A DNA stretch of 64,000 nucleotides from Kluyvera sp047971185 (GCF_047971185.1 NZ_JBKDZH010000014.1:1-64000), one strand, 5' to 3'. Positions 17,043-25,765 are shown, counted from the stretch's first letter. Notes: generated by a model not told the origin, from the letters alone. A program made the numbers and translations.

Positions 17043-17783
17043 ATGTTGATGAAAACAACGGTCTCAGCGAATCACGAGACCAGAGCACAGTTTCGCGCCG
17101 GCGTCGTCGCCTGTTTCCCGACGATCCCCGGCTACTGGAGTATTGGCTTTGCCGCCGGAGCCATCGGCACGCTTTCCGGCTTCACCACCCTGCAAACGGC
17201 GCTGCTGGCCAGCCTGCTGTACGCCGGGTCGGCGCAGTTTTTATTCTACTCGCTGTGGGCCGCGGGCGCGGAGGTGGCGTCGGTGGTGGTCAGCGTGCTG
17301 CTGGTTAACCTCCGCTATCTGCTGATGAGTTCGGCGATGAGCGTCTTCTTTCGTGAACATACCACCCTACAAAAAATTATCAGCGGCCTGCTGCTCACCG
17401 ACGAAACGTTTGGCGTAGCGGTTCAGCACGGCGGCGCGCACGGTAAAGTGCCGTTTGCCTGGATGCTGGGCATTAACGTCGCCGCGTGGCTGAACTGGAT
17501 CCTCGCCTGTATCGTCGGCGCGGGGCTGGCCTCGGCGCTACCGCCTGCGCTGATGGAAGGGTTGAGCTTTAGCCTGGTGTCGATGTTTATCGGCCTGGTG
17601 CTGATGCTGTGGTTCGCCAGCCGCCGTCGGCTGCTGGAAACCGTCGCCATCGCCGTTTCGGTGCTGATTACGCTGATCATGGCGGGTCATACCGATACCA
17701 GCGTGGTGGTGATCGTCGCCGCGTCGGTTTCCGCGACCCTGGCGACGCTGGGGCTGCGCCTGTTCGTGAAGGGAGAACGCTAG
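17043..17783 (+). CDS. azlC: AzlC-family branched-chain amino acid exporter, large subunit
   Basis: A 246-residue inner-membrane protein with about seven helices and the AzlC signatures IPGYWSIGFAAGAIGTLSGF-like near residue 30, YAGSAQFLFYSLWAAGA and VNLRYLLMSSAMS. The best-known E. coli relative is YgaZ, which with YgaH exports L-valine. The small partner AzlD is encoded one base downstream, as is usual. Methionine codons at 17,043 and 17,049 are both possible starts. Substrate specificity within branched-chain or other hydrophobic amino acids cannot be read from the sequence. Confidence 0.87.
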   Translation: MLMKTTVSANHETRAQFRAGVVACFPTIPGYWSIGFAAGAIGTLSGFTTLQTALLASLLYAGSAQFLFYSLWAAGAEVASVVVSVLLVNLRYLLMSSAMSVFFREHTTLQKIISGLLLTDETFGVAVQHGGAHGKVPFAWMLGINVAAWLNWILACIVGAGLASALPPALMEGLSFSLVSMFIGLVLMLWFASRRRLLETVAIAVSVLITLIMAGHTDTSVVVIVAASVSATLATLGLRLFVKGER

Positions 17784-17784
17784 G

Positions 17785-18105
17785 ATGGAACGCAATATTC
17801 TGCTCGCCATTATTGCTTCGGCGGTGGTCACCGCGCTGATGCGCACCGTGCCGGTGCTGCTGTTGTCACGTTTTCGTATGCCGCCTGCGCTGCAGCAGTG
17901 GCTGAGCTTTATTCCGGCCGCCATTATGTCGGCCATTATCGCCGCCGAGCTGATCGGTAAACCGGCGCTAACCGCCAGCGGTATTAGCGTTTCGCTGCTC
18001 GCCGCCGCGGTGGCCACGCTGGTCGGCATCGTGAGCCGCAGCCTGTTTGCCACCGTGATCGCCGGGATGGTGGCATTTACCGGGCTAAGCTACCTGCTTG
18101 CCTGA
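17785..18105 (+). CDS. azlD: AzlD-family small subunit of the amino acid exporter
   Basis: A 106-residue, four-helix membrane protein. RTVPVLLLSRFRMPPALQQW matches the AzlD pattern, in which a short basic loop follows the first helix, and WLSFIPAAIMSAIIAAEL is the second helix. It is translated from an ATG one base after the azlC stop, with GAACGCTAGGATGG giving an overlapping ribosome site, so the two are coupled. Together they form the exporter. Confidence 0.87.
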   Translation: MERNILLAIIASAVVTALMRTVPVLLLSRFRMPPALQQWLSFIPAAIMSAIIAAELIGKPALTASGISVSLLAAAVATLVGIVSRSLFATVIAGMVAFTGLSYLLA

Positions 18106-18110
18106 TTCCC

Positions 18111-18142
18111 CCGGGCGCCCTGCGCATCGGCAGGACGCCCGG
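18111..18142. terminator. GC-rich hairpin between convergent genes
   Basis: CCGGGCG (18,111-18,117) pairs with CGCCCGG (18,136-18,142), with a second inner pairing of CCTGC and GCAGG. It lies between azlD and the convergent MFS gene and can serve both directions. Confidence 0.55.
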
Positions 18143-18153
18143 AGGGCCGCGCG

Positions 18154-19350
18154 TTACTCCAGCGTTGCCGCTTTGACCCGCACGCCCGCCAGTACCACCA
18201 TCATGGACACCACCAGCAGCACGCCGCTGGCGGTAAAGACGCCGCTGGCCCCGTTCAGGTCAAAGACCAGCCCGCCGCCTGCCGCACCGGCGCTAATCGC
18301 CAGCTGAATGGCGGCGACTAACAGGCCGCCCGCGCTTTCCGCTTCATCCGGTACCGTGGTGGCAAGCCAGGTTGACCAGCCCACCGGTACCAGACCGAAG
18401 GCGAATCCCCACAGCGTCACCAGCAGGCCGTCCAGCAGCGCCAGGTGACCAAAAGCAACCATCAGCAGCGCCAGAATCCCCATCGCGAACGGCACCAGCG
18501 CCAGCGTCAGGCGCAGATTGCGCGTCAGCAGATATCCGGCAATCGAGGTGCCGATAAAATTCGCGACGCCAAAGCCGAGCAGGATCAGCGAAATGGTTTC
18601 CACGCTGGCCTGGCCAACCGTTTCAAGGAACGGGCGCAGGTAGGTGAAAAAGGCAAAATGGCCGCTAAAAATAAAAATAGTCGCCAGCAGTCCGCCAACC
18701 ATGCCAGGACGGCGCAGCACATTAAACAGCGTGCCCAGGCTGCCGCCGTGATCCGGACGCATCGACGGCAGCACCCACAGCTGCCACAGCAGCGCCAGCA
18801 CGCCGGGCACCACGCAGAGGATAAAGACGTTACGCCAGCCGACCAGACTACCGAGGAAGCTGCCGAGCGGTGCCGCCACCACGGTGGCTATCGAGACGCC
18901 GGCAAAGATAATTGACAGCGCTTTCGGCACATCGCTCGCCGGCACCAGCCGCATGGCGGTGGCGGTCGACATCGCCCAGAAGCCGCCGATAGCGATGCCC
19001 AACAGCAGCCGCCCCATTAACAGCACGTGCAGCGATGGCGCAAAGGCCACCAGCAGGCTGGAGACAATCTGCAGCAGCGTGAAGAACATCAGCACCCAGC
19101 GGCGATCGATGCTTTTGGTTGCGGAGACGATCAGTAGCCCGGTCACCAGCGCCACCAGCGCGGTCGCCGTCACCGTTTGCCCGGCAACGCCCTCGCTAAC
19201 GCCGAGGCTTGCCGCCATCGGGGTTAACAGGCTGGCCGGTAGAAACTCGGCGGTGATCAAACCGAAAACGCCCAGCCCAAGCGACCATACGGCACGCCAG
19301 GCGGGTTTTGCCGGGGCTAAGGACCCGCTTTCAGCGACGCATGAATTCAT
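18154..19350 (-). CDS. NepI-like MFS exporter
   Basis: A 398-residue DHA1-type major facilitator with twelve helices. It is similar to E. coli NepI (YicM), the purine ribonucleoside exporter, over long stretches: EFLPASLLTPMAASLGVSEG, GGFWAMSTATAMRLVP, AAPLGSFLGSLVGWRNVF and FALVPVGWSTW-like segments. In family terms it exports small organic molecules using the proton gradient. An AraC-type gene is divergent from it 115 bases away and probably regulates it, an arrangement common for inducible exporters. NepI itself is not flanked this way in E. coli, so this may be a paralogue with another substrate. Confidence 0.82.
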   Translation of the reverse strand: MNSCVAESGSLAPAKPAWRAVWSLGLGVFGLITAEFLPASLLTPMAASLGVSEGVAGQTVTATALVALVTGLLIVSATKSIDRRWVLMFFTLLQIVSSLLVAFAPSLHVLLMGRLLLGIAIGGFWAMSTATAMRLVPASDVPKALSIIFAGVSIATVVAAPLGSFLGSLVGWRNVFILCVVPGVLALLWQLWVLPSMRPDHGGSLGTLFNVLRRPGMVGGLLATIFIFSGHFAFFTYLRPFLETVGQASVETISLILLGFGVANFIGTSIAGYLLTRNLRLTLALVPFAMGILALLMVAFGHLALLDGLLVTLWGFAFGLVPVGWSTWLATTVPDEAESAGGLLVAAIQLAISAGAAGGGLVFDLNGASGVFTASGVLLVVSMMVVLAGVRVKAATLE

Positions 19351-19465
19351 CTGTTACTCTCCCGTTATGAAAATGTGATGTCTGTCGCAAAGCATAGAAA
19401 GTTCCGCCTGGACGATCTATGACATATAATCTCCAATTATTGATAATTCGTCCGGAGTTGCGACT

Positions 19466-20425
19466 ATGACCCACCCTGCCCCCGATTTAATCAGCGAGCT
19501 GCTGCGCGGAATGCGCCTTTCCGGCGTGAGATATCGCCGCATTGAAGCCAGCGCGCCCTTTGGCGTGGCCTTCGGGCAGGCGGCCGGTAAAGCGCAATTT
19601 CATTTCGTCAGCCAGGGCCCCGCGCTGTTAAAGACGCAGAGCGGCGCGCGTTTCGAGCTGCAAAGCGGCGACGCGCTGTTTATTCCCAACGGCGATGCCC
19701 ACGCCCTGCTCTCCGATGACGCCGCCGACATCACCCCGCTGGCTGACTTCCCCAGCGAGCCGATTTGCAGCTCGGTGTGCGACATCCACTGCCAGCCCTG
19801 CGCCGACGGCGGTAACGTGGTTATATTCAGCGGATGTATGGATTTCGATCTCGGCGGTATGCAGCCGCTGGTCAAAGCGATGCCGGAAGTTATGATGGTC
19901 AGCCGCCTGATGTCGACCTGGCCGGAGATCCATCCGCTGCTATCAGCGATGGAACGTGAATCGCTGGGACGTCAGGTCGGTTTTGCCGGGATCCTCGCCC
20001 GGCTGGCGGATGTGGTTGCGGCGCTGATCGTCCGCGGCTGGGTAGAGGCGGGCTGCGGGAAGGCCACCGGGTGGATTCAGGTGCTGCGCGATCCGCGTCT
20101 GAGCCGCGCCATCTACGCTATGCACCAGCAGCCCGGTATTAACTGGAGCGTGGCCGATTTAGCCAAAGAGGCCGGAACCTCCCGCTCGGTCTTCGCAGAA
20201 CGCTTTCTCTCTGCCACCGGCACCACGCCCGCGAAGTATCTGGGCGAACTGCGCATGCGGCTGGCGGTGCAATATATCGGCCAGGAACAGCAGGCAATTG
20301 AAACCGTGGCGCTGAAGCTGGGCTACAGCTCGGTGGCGGCGTTTAGCCGGGCTTTTAAGCGGGTGGTCGGCCACTCACCGGGGACCATGCGCGCAGCCGG
20401 CGAAGTATCACCAGAAGCGCCATAG
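19466..20425 (+). CDS. AraC-family regulator with cupin sensor domain
   Basis: A 319-residue transcription factor. The N-terminal 200 residues form the cupin-type domain seen in AraC_N/Cupin_6 regulators (FELQSGDALFIPNGDAHALL is a typical cupin strand-turn, and a CxxHCxxC-like cluster sits near residue 110: SSVCDIHCQPC). Such Cys/His groups in this subfamily may sense metal or redox state. The C-terminal 100 residues hold the two AraC helix-turn-helix units (SVADLAKEAGTSRSVFAERF and VALKLGYSSVAAFSRAFKR). It is divergent from the NepI-like exporter and is its likely regulator. Confidence 0.86.
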   Translation: MTHPAPDLISELLRGMRLSGVRYRRIEASAPFGVAFGQAAGKAQFHFVSQGPALLKTQSGARFELQSGDALFIPNGDAHALLSDDAADITPLADFPSEPICSSVCDIHCQPCADGGNVVIFSGCMDFDLGGMQPLVKAMPEVMMVSRLMSTWPEIHPLLSAMERESLGRQVGFAGILARLADVVAALIVRGWVEAGCGKATGWIQVLRDPRLSRAIYAMHQQPGINWSVADLAKEAGTSRSVFAERFLSATGTTPAKYLGELRMRLAVQYIGQEQQAIETVALKLGYSSVAAFSRAFKRVVGHSPGTMRAAGEVSPEAP

Positions 20426-20450
20426 TCGCGAGGCAGGAAATAAAACCAAG

Positions 20451-20474
20451 GGCCTTTCCGTCATGGAAAAGGCC
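20451..20474. terminator. Hairpin between convergent genes
   Basis: GGCCTTTCC (20,451-20,459) pairs with GGAAAAGGCC (20,465-20,474) with one bulge. It lies between the AraC gene and the convergent fimbrial-like gene and probably serves both. Confidence 0.55.
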
Positions 20475-20491
20475 GCGGCGGGAGACAAGGC

Positions 20492-20800
20492 TCAGAGATA
20501 ATGGATAGTCACTTCCTGGAGATGAGGAGTCCCCGGCAACGTCCGACGATCGATTTTGCTGATAATCGGCATGATGGGGGCATTATCGGTGGTTGACATC
20601 GTCACCTGCTGGACCCGATGTTCGCCATCACGATAGCAGGCAATCTGTAGCGTCTGACGGTGTGACGAGACGTCGCAAGCGCCTTCAACCACCTGACCAA
20701 TAAAGTGAATGGTGCCGGAAGATACCCGACTCTGAGCCTGTGCAACGCTGGATAACATCAACCCTACCAGCGCCAGACTGATTCCATGTACAATTTTCAT
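20492..20800 (-). CDS. Small fimbrial-like periplasmic protein
   Basis: A 102-residue protein with a signal peptide ending AQAQS near residue 22. The mature N-terminus, SGTIHFIGQVVEGACDV, is the typical first strand of type 1 fimbrial subunits (G-I-F-G-V-V-x-x-x-C), and a second cysteine (IACYRDG) would close the usual disulfide. It is shorter than true pilins (about 150-180 residues), and no usher or chaperone gene is nearby, so it is not part of a visible fimbrial operon. It may be a stand-alone relic or an envelope protein that uses the fold. Confidence 0.65.
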   Translation of the reverse strand: MKIVHGISLALVGLMLSSVAQAQSRVSSGTIHFIGQVVEGACDVSSHRQTLQIACYRDGEHRVQQVTMSTTDNAPIMPIISKIDRRTLPGTPHLQEVTIHYL

Positions 20801-21194
20801 CCATCCTCCACTTCCTGTGAGAATTACCCCGTATCAGCAGATTTCGCCAATAGCGCTTGCTTTACGTCCTTGCATCCTCATTTTTAATGAGAATTATGCG
20901 TCTCATCTTATCGCGCGCGCTACGCGGGGGAAATCACTCATTCGTCGTATTCATTCGCCACGAGATAACCCTAGCGCGATTATTTTTAGGAATATCCTTA
21001 GCCCGAAATAAAGCTATGAAAGAATAATTGCGGATATTTAGGATTGCGCGCGCGAGGTATTATGCTAGGGTAAAGTTATTGTCATCAGGCTCAGGAGAAT
21101 TTATTCGTTATCTCTTTCCTTATTTCCACCTTTTATCCAAGCGGGATAATTTGCCACCTCTGGCTTAACACGCGAAAATAATAAGGTTATTATT
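20801..21194. other. Intergenic region between divergent genes
   Basis: About 390 bases with no convincing gene. A GC-alternating CGCGCGCG tract occurs at about 21,048. The region must hold the promoters of the fimbrial-like gene and of the proX-like gene, but no clear consensus boxes or operator symmetry were recognised. Confidence 0.4.
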
Positions 21195-22193
21195 ATGCAA
21201 ACAACCACGCTACGCACTATTACGCTGGCAGTGCTATTCGCCTCCCCTACGCTTTTTGCCGCAGACCTTCCTGGCAAAGGCATTACCGTTCACCCGGTAC
21301 AAAGTACCCTACCGGAAGAGACTTTCCAGACCGAAATCATCAACCGCGCGCTGAAGCAGCTCGGCTATGACGTCACCCCGACGGAAGAGGTGGAATATAA
21401 CGTCGCCTATACCGCGATTGCTGCCGGTGACGCCACCTATATGGCCGTTAACTGGCTGCCGATGCAGCAGGATATGTATGACGCCAGCGGCGGCGATCGG
21501 AAATTCTACCGCCAGGGTACTTATATTAGTAATGCCGCTCAGGGGTACATGATCGATAAAAAAAACGCTGAGCAATATAACATTACGGATATTTCTCAGC
21601 TCAAAGACCCTAAGCTGGCGAAATTATTTGACGCCAACGGTGACGGTAAAGCGGATTTGGCTGGCTGTAACCCCGGATGGGTTTGCGGCTCGGTGATCGA
21701 TACTCAGATTAAAGCCTATGGCCTCAGCAATACGGTCACGCAGAATCAGGGAAATTATTCGGCGATTATTGCCGACACCCTCTCCCGCTATAAAGCCGGT
21801 AAGCCGGTCATTTATTATACCTGGACACCTTATTGGGTCAGCGATGAGCTGAAGCCCGGTAAAGACGTGGTCTGGCTGACCGTTCCGTTCTCCGCCAACC
21901 CGGGCTCGCTGAAAGACCAGAATACCGAACTGCCTAACGGTAAGAACTACGGTTTTGCGGTCAACAACGAGTTTATCGTGGCCAACAAAGAATGGGCGGC
22001 CAAAAACCCCGCCGCGGCGAAGCTGTTTGCCATCGCCAAACTGCCGCTGGCTGACGTCAATGCTCAGAACCAGCTGATGCATAAGGGTGAATCGAGCGCC
22101 GCCGATATTCAGCGTCATGTGGACGGCTGGATCCACGCCCACCAGCAGACGTTTGACGGCTGGATCAAAGAGGCGCTGGCCGCAGCGCAGTAA
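21195..22193 (+). CDS. ProX-like glycine betaine-binding protein, orphan
   Basis: A 332-residue periplasmic binding protein close to E. coli ProX over its full length: AADLPGKGITVHPVQST at the mature start, KLFDANGDGKADLAGCNPGW in the middle, and GKPVIYYTWTPYWVSDELKP. The signal peptide ends at FA-AD near residue 22. ProX delivers glycine betaine or proline betaine to the ProVW permease under osmotic stress. Here no proV or proW is adjacent: the gene ends in a strong hairpin and is followed by a receptor gene on the other strand. It may be a paralogue serving a ProVW encoded elsewhere, or it may bind another betaine. The aromatic cage tryptophans appear present (NWLPM, TWTPYW). Confidence 0.88.
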   Translation: MQTTTLRTITLAVLFASPTLFAADLPGKGITVHPVQSTLPEETFQTEIINRALKQLGYDVTPTEEVEYNVAYTAIAAGDATYMAVNWLPMQQDMYDASGGDRKFYRQGTYISNAAQGYMIDKKNAEQYNITDISQLKDPKLAKLFDANGDGKADLAGCNPGWVCGSVIDTQIKAYGLSNTVTQNQGNYSAIIADTLSRYKAGKPVIYYTWTPYWVSDELKPGKDVVWLTVPFSANPGSLKDQNTELPNGKNYGFAVNNEFIVANKEWAAKNPAAAKLFAIAKLPLADVNAQNQLMHKGESSAADIQRHVDGWIHAHQQTFDGWIKEALAAAQ

Positions 22194-22201
22194 AGCAAAC
22201 T

Positions 22202-22240
22202 CCCGGCGTCGCTAACCTTGCGGATTAAAGCGACGCCGGG
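22202..22240. terminator. Bidirectional hairpin terminator
   Basis: CCCGGCGTCGCT (22,202-22,213) is perfectly complementary to AGCGACGCCGGG (22,229-22,240), with a 15-base loop. It lies between the convergent proX-like and receptor genes. Confidence 0.7.
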
Positions 22241-22249
22241 ACATCCCCA

Positions 22250-24358
22250 TCAGAAGGTATAGCTCGCCCCCACCTGCACCGTACGATCGCGGCCAATCCA
22301 GCAGTTGGTGCTGTCATAGCAGGTCAGCGTCTCTTTGTTGGTCAGGTTCTGCGCGCTGGCTTTCAGCATCAGCCCGCTCAGGCTGCTGTCCAGCGCCGAC
22401 ATATCGTAAGACAGCGACATATCGTACTGCGTCGTGCCCCCCAGTTTACCGGCCGTGTTATCCGGGGAGATTTCCATCGGCCCGGTATAGCGCGCGCCCG
22501 CGCCGATCGTCAGCCCACGCACCAGGCTCTGGTCGAAGGTATAGTCGCCCCACAGATTGAACGCGTTTTCCGGCACCTGCGTCGGACGTTTTCCCTGGTA
22601 GCTCTCGTCCTCGGTGTTGATGGCGTGAGTATAGGCGTAGTTGGCGATCAGGTTGATGTTGTCGGTTGGCCGGCTGATGACCGACAGCTCCGCCCCTTTA
22701 GACTCAATCTCCCCGGTCTGACGGTACACCCAGCTCGGATCCGCGCTGAGAACGTTTTTCTGGCGAATGTTAAATACCGATGCGGTAAAGGTCGTCGCAT
22801 AGTCTGCCAGCAGGTACTTCAGGCCGCCCTCCACCTGTTTACTGGTGGTCGGTTTCACCTGGTCGGCGGTCAGGCCGTTCGCCGGAGACACCGGTTTAAA
22901 CCCTTCCGAGTAGCTGATAAACGGCGACAGCCCGTTATCAAACGCGTACAGCATGCCCAGACGCTTGGTGACGCGATCCTGAGAGATCCACTCTTTCTCA
23001 CCGTTATTGAGATAGTCGGTGGTCGCCGACTGGTATTCGTCGTAGCGCAGGCTGGCAAGAATGTTCAGGCCGCCCCAGGCCATCTGATCCTGCAGATAGT
23101 AGCCTTTCTGGTTGTATGAGAGGCGGTTTTTCTGGGCGGTGTAGAGCCCCAGCGCCTGTTCATTGACCTGACCAAAGTCCGGGTTGCGCATGTCGATGCC
23201 CGGAGTAACAGAAGCATAGCGATAGTGGTAATGCGAATTCAGCTTCTGATAGTCGAACCCGGCCAGCAGGTGGTGCTGCCAGTCGCCGAACGCCAGCGTC
23301 CGCGTAATCTGGTTGTCGATATTGAAGCTGTGCAGATCCTCATCGGTGGTATAGGCAAAACGGTTTAATTCATATACCGGGTTACCCGTATTACCGGTGG
23401 AATAGACGCTTTGCTGATGGCTGTCGATATCAAAGTAGCGCGCTTTCTGGGCAATGCCCCAGCCGCTATCGAACTGGTGTTCGAAGCTGTAGCCCACCAT
23501 CCACTGGCGCTGTTTGAAGCCGTTCCAGTCATCGCCAGCGTAATCGCGTTTATTGGCGTAGCTTGAGCGTAAATAGGAAAGCGGCAGCGGGTTCGACGGC
23601 GTCAGGCTCGGCGTATTCTGCGCCAGCGCATCCAGCGTCAGACGGGTTTGCTCGCTCGGCTGCCAGGTCACGCTGGGGGCCACCAGATAATCTTCATAGC
23701 GGGTAGTGTGCGCCTGATCGTCACCCTCAGTCGCTTTGCCCAGCAGGCGATAGCTCCAGTCGCTGTTGGCGATGCGCCCGGTTGAGTCCAGGTAGCCTTC
23801 TTTAAGGTTGCGGGTGCCGGTGTTAAAACCGATTTCCGTGCGCGGGGTGGTTTGCGGTTTTTTCCCCTGAATGTTGACCAGACCACCCGGCGAGCCGCTG
23901 CCGTACAGCACGGAGGACGGGCCTTTGAGGATGTCCACGCTGTCAATCAGCAGCGGGTCGATGCGCGCCTTGGTATTGCCGGTCACGTTATAGGGTAACT
24001 GGATGCCGTTATAGAATTCGTTATCCACGTTAAAGCCGCGAATCTTATATTCGCTCATATAGGTCGTGCTGCCGCGCGACTCGGTGGCCACACCGGGGGC
24101 ATAGCGCAGAATTTCATTCACCGAGGTGGCGTGACGCTGGCTGATTTCATGCTGGCTGATGGTGTTGATCACCTGCGGCGTTTTGCTTTCCGCCACCGCC
24201 GATTTGGTGGCGCTATTGGTCCAGCCTGGCAGCTCGCTGCCCTCACCGGAAGCGGTGACCACCATGGTGGTTTCATTTTTTTCGGCATAGGCCTGCGGCG
24301 CAAGCGCGAGTGCAATCATCCCAGAGAGTGCGCAACGGCGAAAAACGGTGTTATTCAT
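22250..24358 (-). CDS. TonB-dependent siderophore receptor
   Basis: A 702-residue outer-membrane receptor. A signal peptide ends at AYA-EK. A TonB box follows (ETTMVVTA), then the plug domain (SVNEILRYAPGVATESRG, VDILKGPSSVLYGSGSPGG) and a 22-strand barrel ending in the aromatic SYTF. The sequence is of the FhuA/FhuE/FoxA class (ferric hydroxamate-type receptors) by its plug, and the loop cysteine pair near the C-terminus (LTCYDSTNCWIG) is typical of that class. It imports an iron-siderophore with energy from TonB-ExbBD. The start MNNTVFRRC was chosen over an upstream methionine because it gives a normal signal peptide. A Fur box lies about 30-45 bases upstream. The ligand is not determined. 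Confidence 0.88.
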   Translation of the reverse strand: MNNTVFRRCALSGMIALALAPQAYAEKNETTMVVTASGEGSELPGWTNSATKSAVAESKTPQVINTISQHEISQRHATSVNEILRYAPGVATESRGSTTYMSEYKIRGFNVDNEFYNGIQLPYNVTGNTKARIDPLLIDSVDILKGPSSVLYGSGSPGGLVNIQGKKPQTTPRTEIGFNTGTRNLKEGYLDSTGRIANSDWSYRLLGKATEGDDQAHTTRYEDYLVAPSVTWQPSEQTRLTLDALAQNTPSLTPSNPLPLSYLRSSYANKRDYAGDDWNGFKQRQWMVGYSFEHQFDSGWGIAQKARYFDIDSHQQSVYSTGNTGNPVYELNRFAYTTDEDLHSFNIDNQITRTLAFGDWQHHLLAGFDYQKLNSHYHYRYASVTPGIDMRNPDFGQVNEQALGLYTAQKNRLSYNQKGYYLQDQMAWGGLNILASLRYDEYQSATTDYLNNGEKEWISQDRVTKRLGMLYAFDNGLSPFISYSEGFKPVSPANGLTADQVKPTTSKQVEGGLKYLLADYATTFTASVFNIRQKNVLSADPSWVYRQTGEIESKGAELSVISRPTDNINLIANYAYTHAINTEDESYQGKRPTQVPENAFNLWGDYTFDQSLVRGLTIGAGARYTGPMEISPDNTAGKLGGTTQYDMSLSYDMSALDSSLSGLMLKASAQNLTNKETLTCYDSTNCWIGRDRTVQVGASYTF

Positions 24359-24387
24359 TATCGTTAAGCTCAGATACAAACAAAAAA

Positions 24388-24402
24388 CGATAATTATTAT
24401 CA
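24388..24402 (-). promoter_or_regulatory. Fur box of the receptor gene
   Basis: CGATAATTATTATCA matches the 7-1-7 Fur consensus TGATAATNATTATCA at 13 of 14 defined positions. Its place just upstream of the siderophore receptor predicts repression by Fe2+-Fur. Confidence 0.8.
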
Positions 24403-24481
24403 TCCGCATTTACTATTCAACCCCAAAATAAACAGGGATTAAAAAATGTGATCGAGGTCTTATTTTACGTCTAATGAGAAG

Positions 24482-24499
24482 CGGCCCCTTGCGGGGCCG
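24482..24499. terminator. GC hairpin after ymgE
   Basis: CGGCCCC (24,482-24,488) and GGGGCCG (24,493-24,499) form a perfect 7-bp stem with a 4-base loop, ten bases past the ymgE stop. No strong U-run follows on either strand, so its efficiency is uncertain. Confidence 0.45.
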
Positions 24500-24509
24500 T
24501 CGGGAGATG

Positions 24510-24764
24510 TTATTCGCGGCGAATCAGGCGGAATACGATCAGCACAACGATGGCGCCAACCACGGCTACCAGGAAGCTGTGCAGGTTAAAGCCGGTGACG
24601 CTGCCACCTACGCCGAACGTGGTGGCGAGCCAGCCACCCACAACCGCCCCGACAATCCCCAGGATACAGGTGAGGATAAAGCCACCCCCATCGCGCCCCG
24701 GCATAATCAGTTTGGCACTAACACCGGCAATCAGACCAAAAATAATCCAGGTAATAATACCCAT
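24510..24764 (-). CDS. ymgE: GlsB/YeaQ/YmgE family membrane protein
   Basis: An 84-residue, three-helix inner-membrane protein almost identical in pattern and length to E. coli YmgE: AKLIMPGRDGGGF, LTCILGIVGAVVGGWLAT and FNLHSFLVAVVGAI. The family is called transglycosylase-associated, is often stress induced, and has no proven activity. The ATG at 24,764 was chosen rather than a GTG three codons upstream because AGGAGAGGTGGG precedes it directly. It is divergent from ycgR, as in E. coli, which marks the left edge of the conserved core region. Confidence 0.9.
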   Translation of the reverse strand: MGIITWIIFGLIAGVSAKLIMPGRDGGGFILTCILGIVGAVVGGWLATTFGVGGSVTGFNLHSFLVAVVGAIVVLIVFRLIRRE

Positions 24765-24971
24765 TTTTCCCACCTCTCCTGTTCCATTAACAACAATAAA
24801 AGCGCCGACATTCTGCGCCGCTAATGTTTCAAGTATAGGTAATTGTTCTTAAAAAACCTGGCACGGCGATGATATTTTATTCGTACGGACACGAAAATTG
24901 ACGTACACGCTGCCTTAAGTCAGTTCAGCTGCACAAATCTACCGCAATGTTAAATAATTTATTGGCGACGC

Positions 24972-24998
24972 TTAAGTTATCTCTTCCGAAGCCGATAG
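24972..24998 (+). promoter_or_regulatory. FliA (sigma-28) class 3 flagellar promoter of ycgR
   Basis: TTAAGTTA (24,972-24,979), an 11-base spacer, then GCCGATAG (24,991-24,998). The FliA consensus is TAAAGTTT-N11-GCCGATAA; the -10 matches 7 of 8 and the -35 matches 6 of 8. It lies 35 bases before ycgR, and E. coli ycgR is FliA dependent. Confidence 0.8.
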
Positions 24999-25033
24999 TT
25001 TACTGAGAGCCTGCCCTTCAGGAGCCATTTCAG

Positions 25034-25765
25034 GTGAGTGAGCACAACGAACAGTTTCTTAAGCAAAACCCGTTAGCCATCGTCAATATTCTTCGCGATC
25101 TGCAGCGCGCCGGGACCGTTTTGCGCGTCAGCTGGTCATCGCACCAGTTTATTAGCCGTATTCTCGACGCCAGTCAGGAGCGGCTGGTGATCGACTTTGG
25201 CAGCCAGGGCGGAGACAACGAAGCCGCCCGCGCCGCCAAAAATCTCACCATGGTGGCCGAGACTAACGGCGCAAAAATTGAATTTAGCGTTGAGCAAATG
25301 CAGGTCGCCGATTTTCAGGGGCTACCGGCTTTTGTGATGCCGACGCCGCCGTCGCTGTGGTTTATTCAGCGCCGCGAATTTTTCCGTATTCCCGCGCCGC
25401 TGCACCCCGCCTATTACGGCGTGGCGACGCTGCCGGATAAAACCGCGCTGCGCTTCCGTCTGGTTGACCTTTCTCTGGGGGGCATGGGCGCGCTGCTGGA
25501 TGCACCGCCGCCGGAATGCCTGCAGTGCGGCATGGAGCTGAAAGAGATCGAACTGGATATGGGGGAATGGGGGCGTTTTCGCTTTGATGTCCAGCTGCTG
25601 GCGATCAGCGAACGCAAGATGGTGGATCGTAAAAATGAAACCGTTGTCGTACCGCGCCTCAGCTTCCGTTTCCTGCATATTACCCCGGCGCTGGAACGAT
25701 CGCTCCAGCGCATTATTTTCTCGCTGGAGCGTGAGGCCCGCGAACGGGCCAATAAAGTCCGCTAA
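25034..25765 (+). CDS. ycgR: Flagellar brake protein YcgR (PilZ)
   Basis: Binds c-di-GMP and then interacts with the flagellar motor to slow swimming. 243 residues. The N-terminal YcgR domain (about residues 1-110) is followed by PilZ. The c-di-GMP motifs are intact: QRREFFRIP (RxxxR) around residue 113 and DLSLGGMG (D/NxSxxG) around residue 149. Translation starts at GTG, in the context CAGGTGAGTGAGCAC. The preceding sigma-28 promoter makes it a class 3 flagellar gene. Convergent with emtA, with directly adjacent stop codons. E. coli YcgR has 244 residues. Confidence 0.95.
   Translation: MSEHNEQFLKQNPLAIVNILRDLQRAGTVLRVSWSSHQFISRILDASQERLVIDFGSQGGDNEAARAAKNLTMVAETNGAKIEFSVEQMQVADFQGLPAFVMPTPPSLWFIQRREFFRIPAPLHPAYYGVATLPDKTALRFRLVDLSLGGMGALLDAPPPECLQCGMELKEIELDMGEWGRFRFDVQLLAISERKMVDRKNETVVVPRLSFRFLHITPALERSLQRIIFSLEREARERANKVR

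Noticed and set aside
20492..20800. A fimbrial operon at the small fimbrial-like gene
   Set aside because: There is no usher, chaperone or second subunit gene in the vicinity.
20817..21011. 64-codon frame in the region before the proX-like gene
   Set aside because: No ribosome site and no pattern; it overlaps the likely promoter area of the fimbrial-like gene.
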